Below are positions 48,956 through 56,840 of a stretch of 64,000 bases of DNA, piece after piece. The translations under genes and the position numbers were made by a program. Source of the DNA: Pelomonas margarita (lineage in GTDB: Bacteria > Pseudomonadota > Gammaproteobacteria > Burkholderiales > Burkholderiaceae_C); assembly GCF_043555875.1 (NCBI RefSeq), contig NZ_JBIGHW010000004.1:124001-188000 (forward strand), written 5' to 3'. The notes under the pieces were generated by a model. The model had not been told where the DNA came from. It saw only the letters and a list, made by a program, of their open reading frames with translations, and made no database searches. How positions within the stretch are numbered: position 1 is the first letter of the stretch; each line of letters opens with the position of its first letter.

Positions 48956-50493
48956 CCGACAAGCTCATCATTTTTGACACCACGCTGCGTGACGGCGAAC
49001 AGTCGCCCGGCGCGTCCATGACGCGTGACGAGAAGCTGCGCATCGCGCGTCAGCTGGAGCGCATGAAGGTCGACGTCATCGAGGCCGGCTTTGCCGCGTC
49101 CAGCAATGGCGACTTCGAGGCCGTGCGTGCCATTGCCGCGGCCGTGAAGGACAGCACCATCTGCTCGCTGGCCCGCGCCAATGACCGCGACATCTCGCGC
49201 GCCGCCGAGGCGCTGCAGCCCGCCCACCGCGCACGCATCCACACCTTCATCGCCACGAGCGAACTCCACATGGAGAAGAAGCTGCGCATGACGCGCGAGC
49301 AGGTGCTGGACCAGGCGACGCTGGCGGTGCGTTTTGCCCGCAACCTGTGTGGCGACATCGAGTTCTCGCCCGAGGATGGCTACCGCTCCGACATCGATTT
49401 CCTGGCCCGCGTCTGCGAGGCCGTTATCCGCGAAGGCGCCGGCACCATCAACATCCCCGACACGGTCGGCTACGGCATCCCCGAGCTCTACGGTGACTTC
49501 ATCCGCCGCCTGCGCGAGAAGGTGCCCAACTCCGACCAGGCGATCTGGAGCGTGCACTGCCACAACGACCTGGGCATGGCAGTGGCCAACTCGCTGGCTG
49601 GCGTCAAGATCGGCGGCGCACGCCAGATCGAGTGCACCATCAACGGCCTGGGCGAGCGCGCTGGCAACTGCTCGCTCGAAGAGGTCGTCATGGCCGTCAA
49701 GACGCGGCGCGATTACTTCGGCCTGGATGTCGGCATCGAGACCTCGCAGATCGTGCCGGCGTCCAAGCTGGTGTCGCAGACCACCGGCTTCGTCGTGCAG
49801 CCCAACAAGGCAGTCGTCGGCGCGAATGCCTTTGCCCACGCGAGCGGCATTCACCAGGACGGCGTGCTGAAGGCGCGCGACACCTACGAGATCATGCGCG
49901 CCGAGGACGTGGGCTGGGCGGCGAACAAGATCGTGCTGGGCAAGCTGTCGGGCCGCAACGCCTTCAAGCAGCGCCTGCAGGAACTGGGCATCCAGCTGGA
50001 GAGCGAGGCTGAGGTCAACGCCGCCTTCGTGCGCTTCAAGGACCTGGCCGACCGCAAGAACGAGATCTTCGACGAGGACATCATTGCCCTCGTCATGGAC
50101 GAGTCCGTCACGTCCGAGCAGGAGCATTTTCGGCTGCTGTCGCTGTCCCAGCGCAGCGAGACCGGCGAGCGCCCGCACGCCGCCATCGTCTTTGCAATGG
50201 GCGCGCAGGAGCACCGTGCCGAGAGTGACGGCAACGGCCCGGTGGATGCGACGCTGCAGGCCATCGAGTCGGTCGTGCAGTCTGGCGCCGAGATGCTGCT
50301 GTACTCGGTCAATGCCATCACCGGCGGCAGTACCGAGTCCCAGGGGGAGGTGACGGTGCGGCTGCAGCATGCCGGCCGCGTCGTCAACGGTGTGGGCGCG
50401 GACCCGGACATCGTCGTCGCGTCCGCCAAGGCCTACCTGAGCGCCCTCAACAAGCTGCAGAGCAAGAGCGAGCGCGTCGCCGCCCAGGGCTGA
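48952..50493 (+). CDS. leuA: 2-isopropylmalate synthase, classic LeuA1 form
   Basis: A 513-residue second synthase of the classic bacterial type: FDTTLRDGEQSPGASMTRDEK, the metal histidines in VHCHNDLGMAVANSLAGVKIGGARQIECTINGLGERAGN, GIHQDGVLK, and a C-terminal regulatory domain (ALQ...NAITGGSTESQGEVTVRL, GVGADPDIVVASAKAYL). Its ATG overlaps the stop of the first leuA (ATGA), so both are in one coupled unit. They are paralogues of low similarity, not a recent duplication. One might act on another 2-oxo acid. Confidence 0.94.
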   Translation: MTDKLIIFDTTLRDGEQSPGASMTRDEKLRIARQLERMKVDVIEAGFAASSNGDFEAVRAIAAAVKDSTICSLARANDRDISRAAEALQPAHRARIHTFIATSELHMEKKLRMTREQVLDQATLAVRFARNLCGDIEFSPEDGYRSDIDFLARVCEAVIREGAGTINIPDTVGYGIPELYGDFIRRLREKVPNSDQAIWSVHCHNDLGMAVANSLAGVKIGGARQIECTINGLGERAGNCSLEEVVMAVKTRRDYFGLDVGIETSQIVPASKLVSQTTGFVVQPNKAVVGANAFAHASGIHQDGVLKARDTYEIMRAEDVGWAANKIVLGKLSGRNAFKQRLQELGIQLESEAEVNAAFVRFKDLADRKNEIFDEDIIALVMDESVTSEQEHFRLLSLSQRSETGERPHAAIVFAMGAQEHRAESDGNGPVDATLQAIESVVQSGAEMLLYSVNAITGGSTESQGEVTVRLQHAGRVVNGVGADPDIVVASAKAYLSALNKLQSKSERVAAQG

Positions 50494-50772
50494 TCCGCGC
50501 TACGCGCAGGGCAGCCGCCGGGAGGCGGCCGGCCTGCGTCGCCTGGGCGCTTCGCGTGGAATCTGGCGCGCAAACGCCGGGGTACTCGCCTGTTCGGGCA
50601 GGGCGGATGCCGACAGAATCGGGCTGTGGGCGTGCCATGGTCGCCGTTTGCGGGCTGATCCCGATACCGCTGCGCTGTCGGCCCAGGCCTACTTGCTCAC
50701 ACGAAAACCGCCGTCAGGCCGGGAACGGCGGCTCAGAGACCTCACTTGAGGTTTGTGGTCTAAGTTCTTATC
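50494..50772 (+). other. Gene-free region between leuA and pbpG
   Basis: With the promoter that follows, 332 bp lack a gene. The only clear structure is an interrupted inverted repeat at 50505-50538: CGCAGG and GCCGCC pair with GGCGGC and CCTGCG around GGGA, with no U tract. The rest has no long open frame and nothing that I recognise. Confidence 0.6.
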
Positions 50773-50801
50773 TTGTCGATGTTTTTGGCGTCACTTACAC
50801 T
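50773..50801 (+). promoter_or_regulatory. Putative sigma-70 promoter of pbpG
   Basis: TTGTCG (50773-50778), 17-bp spacer, TACACT (50796-50801). The predicted start lies near 50808, 18 bases before the TTG start codon of pbpG. Confidence 0.6.
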
Positions 50802-50825
50802 GCCACTCTGCTGTTGGGGACACCG

Positions 50826-51833
50826 TTGAAGATTCCATTTGCCGCCGCTTTCCTGAGTCTTTGTCTGGGCCTGTCGTCCTACAGCGCCGCAGCCCAGTCC
50901 GTGGCCGCCAACAAGCCCGCCAAGGCCAAGACCGCCAAAGTTGCCAAGGCCAAGGCCAAGCCGGCACCGGCGCCCACGCGCAAGGTACGCTCGGTTGTCG
51001 TGCGCAAGCCGGTGGTGCGCGCAGCGCCCACCTTTGGGCAGGCGGCTGGCCTGCACGAGGCGGACGACCCGCTGTCGCTGAAGTCCAGCGTCGCCTATGT
51101 GCTGGATCAGGACACCAACGAGGTGCTGTTCTCCAAGAACCCGCAGGCGGTGCTGCCCATCGCGTCCATCACCAAGCTGATGACGGCCCTGGTGGTTGTC
51201 GAGTCCGGCCTGTCGATGGACGAGAAGCTCACCGTGACCGTCGAGGACAAGGACACCGAGAAGAACACCGGTTCGCGCCTGGCCTTCGGCACGACGCTGA
51301 CGCGCGCCGAGATGCTGCACCTGGCGCTGATGTCCAGCGAGAACCGCGCCGCCCATGCGCTGGGCCGGCATTACCCCGGCGGCCTGGCCGCCTTCGTGGC
51401 GGCCATGAACGCCAAGGCCGCCAGCCTGGGCATGACGGACACGCACTACGTCGAGCCCACCGGCTTGTCCAGCCGCAACCAGAGCAGCGCGGCAGACCTG
51501 GCCAAGCTGGTGGATGTGACCAGCCAGGTGCCCATCCTGCGCGACATGTCCACCTCTCGTGAGGCCCGCGTGGCGCTGGGCAAGCGCATGGTGCAGTTCC
51601 GCTCCACCAACGGCCTGCTGGCCAACCCGCTGTGGGACATCGGCCTGCAGAAGACCGGTTTCATCAACGAGGCCGGCAAGTGCGTCGTCATGCAGGCCAG
51701 CATGGCCGGCCGCAAGCTCATCATGGTGTTCCTGGATTCCAGCGGCAAGAGCGCGCGTATCGCGGACGCCGAGCGCATGCGCAAGTGGCTGACGTCGCTA
51801 CAGGGCGACGCGGCGGTCGCTGCCAAGCTCTGA
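50826..51833 (+). CDS. pbpG: D-alanyl-D-alanine endopeptidase (PBP7 family)
   Basis: A 335-residue periplasmic serine peptidase that cuts peptidoglycan cross-links. The start is TTG 50826, which gives a signal peptide (MKIPFAAAFLSLCLGLSSYS, cleavage near AAAQ). A Lys/Ala/Pro-rich linker (28-65) precedes the catalytic domain. Active-site motifs are SITK (S114, K117), SSEN and KTG; all intact. GGGGA upstream may be the ribosome site. It converges with the IclR gene across a strong terminator. Confidence 0.94.
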   Translation: MKIPFAAAFLSLCLGLSSYSAAAQSVAANKPAKAKTAKVAKAKAKPAPAPTRKVRSVVVRKPVVRAAPTFGQAAGLHEADDPLSLKSSVAYVLDQDTNEVLFSKNPQAVLPIASITKLMTALVVVESGLSMDEKLTVTVEDKDTEKNTGSRLAFGTTLTRAEMLHLALMSSENRAAHALGRHYPGGLAAFVAAMNAKAASLGMTDTHYVEPTGLSSRNQSSAADLAKLVDVTSQVPILRDMSTSREARVALGKRMVQFRSTNGLLANPLWDIGLQKTGFINEAGKCVVMQASMAGRKLIMVFLDSSGKSARIADAERMRKWLTSLQGDAAVAAKL

Positions 51834-51846
51834 GGCGGCAGGCCTG

Positions 51847-51882
51847 AACGCAAACGCGGCGCCTCGGCGCCGCGTTTGCGTT
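51847..51882. terminator. Bidirectional terminator between pbpG and the IclR gene
   Basis: A perfect 16-bp stem (51847-51862 with 51867-51882) with loop CTCG. TTTGCGTTTGGGG follows on the plus strand. It serves two convergent genes. Confidence 0.9.
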
Positions 51883-51901
51883 TGGGGTTTGCGCGGCGGC
51901 C

Positions 51902-52669
51902 TCAGCCGCGGTGGCCCAGGGCTGCCGAGATCTGTGCGGCCGTTTCCTTGAGCCGCACGACCCAGCCTTCCTCCAGCCGGTCGGCCGGCGCGGAAATGGA
52001 CAGGCCGGCCACCAGCTTGGCCTGGTCGTCGTAGATGCCGGCGGCCATGCAGCGCACGCCCAGCTCCAGCTCCTCGTCGTCGCGCGCGATGCCGCGCTGG
52101 CGCACGGCCGCGAGCTCGCGCTCCAGCGCGCCAACTTCGGTGAGGCTGTTGCGGGTGTGGCCGGCCAGGCCGGTGCGCGTCGCGTACGCGCGCACGCGCG
52201 AGCTGTCGTCGCTGGCCAGGAAGAGCTTGCCGACCGACGTGAGGTGCAGCGGCGCGCGGCCGCCGACGGCCCGCACGACCTGCATGCCCGAGCGCTCGGA
52301 ATAGGTGCGTTCGATGTAGACGATCTCGTCGCCCTGGCGCACCGACAGGTTGACCGGCTGGTGGGTGAACTTGTGCAGCTCGCGCATGGCCGGCAGCGCG
52401 GCATCGCGCACGTCCAGCCGCGCCTTTACGAGGTTGCCCAGCTCGAGCATGCGCATGCCCAGGCGGTAGCTGCCCGCCTCGGGCCGGTCCACGAAACGCC
52501 CCAGCGTCAGGTCATTCAGAATGCGGTGGGCCGTCGATGGGTGCAGGCCGGTGGCCTCGGACAGCGCCTTCAGCGACACCGGATCCTGGTGCTGGGCCAG
52601 CACATCCAGCAGCGCAAACATGCGCTCCAGCACCTGGATCGCGGGCGTCTGCGCTTCTTTGGGTTTCAT
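51902..52669 (-). CDS. IclR-family transcriptional regulator
   Basis: A 255-residue regulator. The winged helix-turn-helix lies at about 10-75 (QVLERMFALLDVLAQHQDPVSLKALSEATGLHPSTAHRILNDLTLGRFVDR), and the effector-binding IclR domain at about 85-250 (GDEIVYIERTYSERSGMQVVRAVGGRAPLHLTSVGKLFLA, ARDDEELELGVRCMAAGIYDDQAKLVAGLSIS). Such regulators usually control a nearby catabolic operon, but the divergent gene is a TIGR03790 protein, so the target is unclear. Only 34 bp separate the two starts. Confidence 0.93.
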   Translation of the reverse strand: MKPKEAQTPAIQVLERMFALLDVLAQHQDPVSLKALSEATGLHPSTAHRILNDLTLGRFVDRPEAGSYRLGMRMLELGNLVKARLDVRDAALPAMRELHKFTHQPVNLSVRQGDEIVYIERTYSERSGMQVVRAVGGRAPLHLTSVGKLFLASDDSSRVRAYATRTGLAGHTRNSLTEVGALERELAAVRQRGIARDDEELELGVRCMAAGIYDDQAKLVAGLSISAPADRLEEGWVVRLKETAAQISAALGHRG

Positions 52670-52703
52670 GCGGGCATTGTCGGGGAGATTGCGGTTGTTT
52701 TGT

Positions 52704-53816
52704 ATGGCGAAAGCGGTGTTCAGAACGTGGCAAATTCTGGCCTTATTGCTGCTCGGCTCGTTGGCCCAGCCTCAGGCGGCCGCGGCTGACTCCGGCGCTC
52801 GCTGGTCATCCTGGCCCCGGCTGCACGGCCGCATCACGGCAGGCAGCCTGGGCCTGGTGATCAACACGGCCGACCCGTACTCGGTGGCCGTGGGGGAGTA
52901 CTACGCCCGCCGGCGCGGCATCCCTGACGCCCATGTGCTGCGCGTGCAGATGCCGCTGCGCGCCAGCCTGACGCCGCAGGAGTTCAGTGCGCTGGACGAA
53001 GCCGTGCGCGGCCACATGCCCGAGGGCGTCAACGGCCTGGCGCTCGCCTGGGTGCAGCCCTATGCGGTGGCCTGCAATGCGCTGACCAGTGCGTTGGCGC
53101 TGGGCCTGCTGCCGGAGCTGTGCGCGAACTCCTGCGCGGCCACGCGGCCCAGCCCCTACCCGGGCTACACCGGAGCACGGCCCTGGCCTGTGCTGGGCAT
53201 GCGGCCGGCGATGCAGCTGGCTGCCCGCTCGGTGCCGGCGGCGCTGGCGATGATCGAACGGGGCATCGCGGCTGACCACACGCTGGCTGTAGCCGGCGCC
53301 GTACCGGCCCAGGCCTACCTCGCTGCCACGCCGGACATCGCCCGAAACGTGCGTGAACGCCTGTTCCCGCCCGCGGGCGCAGTGCCTGGCGTGGCGGGCT
53401 TGGCGGTGGTGCGTGTCCACAGCAGTGCGTTGCCCGACATACGCCGCACGCTGGTCTACCAGACCGGCCTGGCCCGCGTGCCGGCGCCGCTAGGCGGCGA
53501 GTGGCTGCCGGGGGCGCTGGCGGATCACCTGACATCCTTTGGCGGCCAGCTCGACCGTGCGGCCGGCGAAGGCCAGATGAGCGTGCTCGACTGGATCGAT
53601 GCCGGCGCGACGGCCAGCTACGGCACGGTCAGCGAGCCTTGCAATCACGTCCAGAAGTTCCCGCACCCGCAGGCACTGATGCAGGCCTACGGCCAGGGCG
53701 TCAGCGCGCTGGAGGCCTACTGGCGCAGCGTGGCCTGGCCGGCGCAGGGCGTGTTCGTCGGCGAGCCGCTGGCGGCGCCGTTCGCGCCTCTGCCCACGCC
53801 GGCCACCACGCCCTGA
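52704..53816 (+). CDS. TIGR03790 family exported protein
   Basis: A 370-residue protein with a signal peptide (MAKAVFRTWQILALLLLGSL, cleavage near AAAA). The family pattern is visible: LVINTADPYSVAVGEYYARRRGIPDAHVLRVQMP, EGVNGLALAWVQPYAVAC, and near the end a GATASYGTVSEPCNHVQKFPHP-type stretch followed by EAYWRSVAWPAQGVFVGEPLAAPF. Function is unknown. Its last 100 bases overlap the end of hpnE on the other strand. Confidence 0.85.
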   Translation: MAKAVFRTWQILALLLLGSLAQPQAAAADSGARWSSWPRLHGRITAGSLGLVINTADPYSVAVGEYYARRRGIPDAHVLRVQMPLRASLTPQEFSALDEAVRGHMPEGVNGLALAWVQPYAVACNALTSALALGLLPELCANSCAATRPSPYPGYTGARPWPVLGMRPAMQLAARSVPAALAMIERGIAADHTLAVAGAVPAQAYLAATPDIARNVRERLFPPAGAVPGVAGLAVVRVHSSALPDIRRTLVYQTGLARVPAPLGGEWLPGALADHLTSFGGQLDRAAGEGQMSVLDWIDAGATASYGTVSEPCNHVQKFPHPQALMQAYGQGVSALEAYWRSVAWPAQGVFVGEPLAAPFAPLPTPATTP

Positions 53817-55030
53817 GCGGCCGCGCGGCCTGCGCGCACAGCACCTTCCAGCGTCGCAGGGTAGGGGCCGTCAATGTAGTCGCCCGCCGCCCACAGGCCC
53901 GGCGCGATGTAGGCCGCCGGGCGCGGCAGGCCCGGCGTGCAGGCGAAGGTGGCGCGCTTCTCGGTTAGCACCTTGTCGATGACGGGCGGCGTGGCCCAGG
54001 TCAGCTCGCGCGTCGCCTGGGCCAGCACGGCCTCGGCGGCGCCGCCGCTCGCCACCCAGGGCGCGGCGCCGCTGACGACGAAGGCGAAGCGTCCCGGTGC
54101 CCCGCCCAGCGCGCCGTGGTCGAAGACGAATTGGGCTGGTGCATCCTGGCACTCGCGCAGCGCCAGCATAGGGGCGGGCAGCGCGCTGCCGGGGCTGTAC
54201 AGATAGACGGTGATGATGGGTTCGAAGTCCAGGCCCTGCGCAGTGGCCGACCACGCGGGTGCGATGCCGGCGGTCAGCCGCGCAGCTTCCACGCTGGTGC
54301 AGGCCAGCACGACGGCGTCGAACGGCTCGCCGTCAACGTGCCAGCCGGGGGCGATCTGGCGCACGCGCGCACCCAGGCGCAGCCGCTCGCCCAGCCACGC
54401 CGTCGCCGGCCCGGCGAGCAGCTCGGACAGCGGCCGGCGCGGCAGCAGCAGGTCGGCGCTGCCGGCGCCGCTGAACAGCGCGTCTCGCAGCACGCGCAGG
54501 AACACTCGTGCGCTGGCTTGGGCGGCCGCTGTGTTCAGCGCGGCGACGCACAACGGCTCGACGAGATCGCGCTTCACGACCGCCGGCAGGCCGGCGCAGA
54601 GCTCTGCGACGCTCAGGCGCTCGCCGCAGCGAAAGCCCCGCGCCAGCCAGCTGCCGGCGGCGGCCAGCAGCCCCAGCCGGGCGCCGAGCGGCCAGCCGCG
54701 GTGCGCCAGCACGCCGCGCGCGAAGGCGATCAGCGGCGGCCCGGGTGGCAGCTGCAGGCCGGGCTCGCCGGGATAGGGCAGGGACAGTGGCAGCCGCTTC
54801 AGCACCTGTTCGGGGTCGACCCCGAGCTGGCGCATCAGCGCCAGGCTGTCGCGGTAGGCGCCGATGAGGATGTGCTGGCCGTTGTCGTACTCAGGCGCCC
54901 CTGCCACGCTGCGGGCCCGGCCGCCGAGTTGCGGCGCCATCTCGAAGACGGTGATGTCATGGCCCGCATCGGCCAGCGTGACGGCCGCCGAGATGCCGGC
55001 CCAGCCGCCTCCAACGATGGCGACCTTCAA
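53717..55030 (-). CDS. hpnE: Hydroxysqualene dehydroxylase
   Basis: A 437-residue FAD-dependent enzyme that turns hydroxysqualene into squalene. FAD motif GGGWAGISAAVTLADAGHDITVFE at the N-terminus, and QLGGRARS; the C-terminal WAAGDYIDGPYPATLEGAVRAGRAAA is typical. The start codon is TTG 55030, overlapping the hpnD stop (TTGA). The last 30 or so residues are a low-complexity extension that lies over the TIGR03790 gene. Third gene of hpnC-hpnD-hpnE. Confidence 0.92.
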   Translation of the reverse strand: MKVAIVGGGWAGISAAVTLADAGHDITVFEMAPQLGGRARSVAGAPEYDNGQHILIGAYRDSLALMRQLGVDPEQVLKRLPLSLPYPGEPGLQLPPGPPLIAFARGVLAHRGWPLGARLGLLAAAGSWLARGFRCGERLSVAELCAGLPAVVKRDLVEPLCVAALNTAAAQASARVFLRVLRDALFSGAGSADLLLPRRPLSELLAGPATAWLGERLRLGARVRQIAPGWHVDGEPFDAVVLACTSVEAARLTAGIAPAWSATAQGLDFEPIITVYLYSPGSALPAPMLALRECQDAPAQFVFDHGALGGAPGRFAFVVSGAAPWVASGGAAEAVLAQATRELTWATPPVIDKVLTEKRATFACTPGLPRPAAYIAPGLWAAGDYIDGPYPATLEGAVRAGRAAAQGVVAGVGRGANGAASGSPTNTPCAGQATLRQ

Positions 55031-55875
55031 TGTCCGCGCCAGTTAGTTTTCATCGCGATCCAGAGCTTGCGCACCGGCGTCAGCGCGATGCGCTGGTGCA
55101 GCACCTGGAACTGTTCGCGCTCGATCTCGACGAGCAGTGCGCGGTAGATGTTGGCCATCATCAGGCCGGGCTTCTGGGCGCTGCGGTCGGCTTCGGCCAG
55201 CAGGGCGACGGCCTCGTCGTACAGGCGGTGCGCACGCTCGGCCTGGAACTGCATCAGCGCCGTGAAGCGCTCGCTGTAGCCCCAGGGCTTGCTGCGCAGC
55301 AGGATCTCGTTGGCCTTGACGCCGAACTGCTGCAGTTCGTTCACTGGCAGGTAGATGCGGCCACGCCGCGCGTCGTCGCCGACGTCGCGGATGATGTTAG
55401 TCAACTGCATAGCCAGGCCCAGCTTGTGGGCGTACTCGACGGTCTGCGGCTGCGTGCGGCCGAAGATGCCGCTGGCCACCTCGCCGACGACGCCTGCCAC
55501 CAGGTGGCAGTAGCGCGCGAGGCCCGCGTAGTCCAGATAGCGCGTTTGCTGCAGGTCCATCTCGCAGCCTTCGACGACGGCCAGCAGGTGCTCCAGCCGG
55601 ATGTCGTAGGCCTTTGTGTGCGGCATCAGCGCCTTCATGGCCGGGTGGCTGGGCTGGCCGGCAAATGCGGCGGCCGCCTCCTTGCGCCACCAGGCCAGCT
55701 TGGTCGCGGCGACGCCGGCGTCCTGCGTTTCGTCGACGACGTCGTCGACCTCGCGGCAGAACGCGTAGAAGGCCGTGATGGCCGCGCGCCGGGGTGGCGG
55801 CAGGAACAGGAAGGCGTAATAGAAGCTCGAGCCGCTGGCGGCGGCTTTCTCCTGGACGTATTGCTCTGGGGTCAT
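55027..55875 (-). CDS. hpnD: Presqualene diphosphate synthase
   Basis: A 282-residue enzyme of the squalene/phytoene synthase fold that joins two farnesyl diphosphates. Asp-rich motifs are DDVVDE (first) and DVGDDARRGRIYLP (second). The start MTPEQYVQEKAAASGSSFYYAF was chosen because it overlaps the hpnC stop in ATGA and fits the family; an upstream in-frame codon would add ten residues. Works with HpnC and HpnE to make squalene for hopanoids. Confidence 0.94.
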   Translation of the reverse strand: MTPEQYVQEKAAASGSSFYYAFLFLPPPRRAAITAFYAFCREVDDVVDETQDAGVAATKLAWWRKEAAAAFAGQPSHPAMKALMPHTKAYDIRLEHLLAVVEGCEMDLQQTRYLDYAGLARYCHLVAGVVGEVASGIFGRTQPQTVEYAHKLGLAMQLTNIIRDVGDDARRGRIYLPVNELQQFGVKANEILLRSKPWGYSERFTALMQFQAERAHRLYDEAVALLAEADRSAQKPGLMMANIYRALLVEIEREQFQVLHQRIALTPVRKLWIAMKTNWRGH

Positions 55876-56696
55876 GATGTGGCGCGCATTGTCAGCGCAC
55901 GCCACAGCAGCCTGGGAAGATCCCAGGCAGTGACGGCGGGGCGGCGTCGCAGGCTGTCATGGTCGCCGGCGGCAATCTTGTCCAGGATGAGCAGGCCGCC
56001 CTGCACGACGAGGCGCAACTCCCAGCCGGCGCGGCCGCGCAGGGTCAGCGCCAGCGACGCGCCGTCCTGCATCAGCGTCCGTGCCCAGCCGCACAGGTCG
56101 CGGATCAGCGCGCGGGCAGCGGGGCTGTCGCGGCAGGCGAGCACGTCGTCGGCGCTCAGCCCGTGGCGGTCCAGGTCGGGCTGTGGCACGTAGAGCCGGC
56201 CGTTGGGGCCGTCGCGGCTGAAGTCCTGCCAGAAGTTGATGAGTTGCAGCGCCGAGCAGATGGCGTCGGAACGGCGCAGCGAGTCGGCGTCGTCCACGCC
56301 ATACAGCCCGAGCAGCAGGCGCCCGACCGGGTTGGCCGAGCGGCGGCAGTAGTCCAGCAGGTGAGCGCGGTCGCGGTAGCGGGGCGGCGCCAGATCCTGC
56401 TCGAAGGCGTCCAGCAGGTCGTGCAGCAGCGTGGGTTGCAGCCGGCGCATCTCATGCGCCAGGGGTGCGAACACCCGGGCCCAGCGCGGGGAGGGCGCCT
56501 GCCCGGCGACGACGGCAGTCAGGTCGGCGCGGTAGTCCTGCAGATCCTGCCGGCGCTGCGCAGCGGTGGCGGCACCCTCGTCGGCCAGGTCGTCGGCCGT
56601 GCGCGCGAAGTGGTAGATGGCCACGACCGCCGGCCGTAGCGCGGGCGGGCACAGCAGCGACGCAACAGGGAAGTTCTCGTAGTGGTCGACGCTCAA
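55872..56696 (-). CDS. hpnC: Hydroxysqualene synthase
   Basis: A 274-residue member of the same fold as HpnD that turns presqualene diphosphate into hydroxysqualene. The family N-terminus SVDHYENFPVASLLCPP is clear, which places the start at TTG 56696 with GAGA upstream. Motifs RTADDLADEG and FWQDFSRDGPNGRLYVP are intact. First gene of the hpnCDE operon; no squalene-hopene cyclase is in the window. It is divergent from the efflux operon. Confidence 0.92.
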   Translation of the reverse strand: MSVDHYENFPVASLLCPPALRPAVVAIYHFARTADDLADEGAATAAQRRQDLQDYRADLTAVVAGQAPSPRWARVFAPLAHEMRRLQPTLLHDLLDAFEQDLAPPRYRDRAHLLDYCRRSANPVGRLLLGLYGVDDADSLRRSDAICSALQLINFWQDFSRDGPNGRLYVPQPDLDRHGLSADDVLACRDSPAARALIRDLCGWARTLMQDGASLALTLRGRAGWELRLVVQGGLLILDKIAAGDHDSLRRRPAVTAWDLPRLLWRALTMRATS

Positions 56697-56753
56697 GCTG
56701 TTTCTCAAGTTCCGCTTGCAAATGCCCGCCGTTCCAGCGAACCTCCCCGAGGT

Positions 56754-56803
56754 TTGACACTGGTCACAGGGTCTGAATACATTACTGACCCGCCGGTCAT
56801 TAA
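56754..56803 (+). promoter_or_regulatory. Promoter and palindromic operator of the RND efflux operon
   Basis: TTGACA (56754-56759), 18-bp spacer, TACATT (56778-56783). Overlapping and just after the -10 lies a 22-bp palindrome at 56782-56803: TTACTGACC, CGCC, GGTCATTAA, with one mismatched pair. This is the form and position of an operator for a TetR-type repressor. No such regulator gene is next to it in this window. Confidence 0.7.
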
Positions 56804-56840
56804 ATTTTCGAGCCGGCCGTCCCATCTTGCCGAGGTCTGC

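Noticed and set aside
51900..52700. IclR regulator as controller of the adjacent TIGR03790 gene
   Set aside because: Only the divergent position supports it; no palindromic operator could be recognised in the 34-bp gap, so I left the target open.
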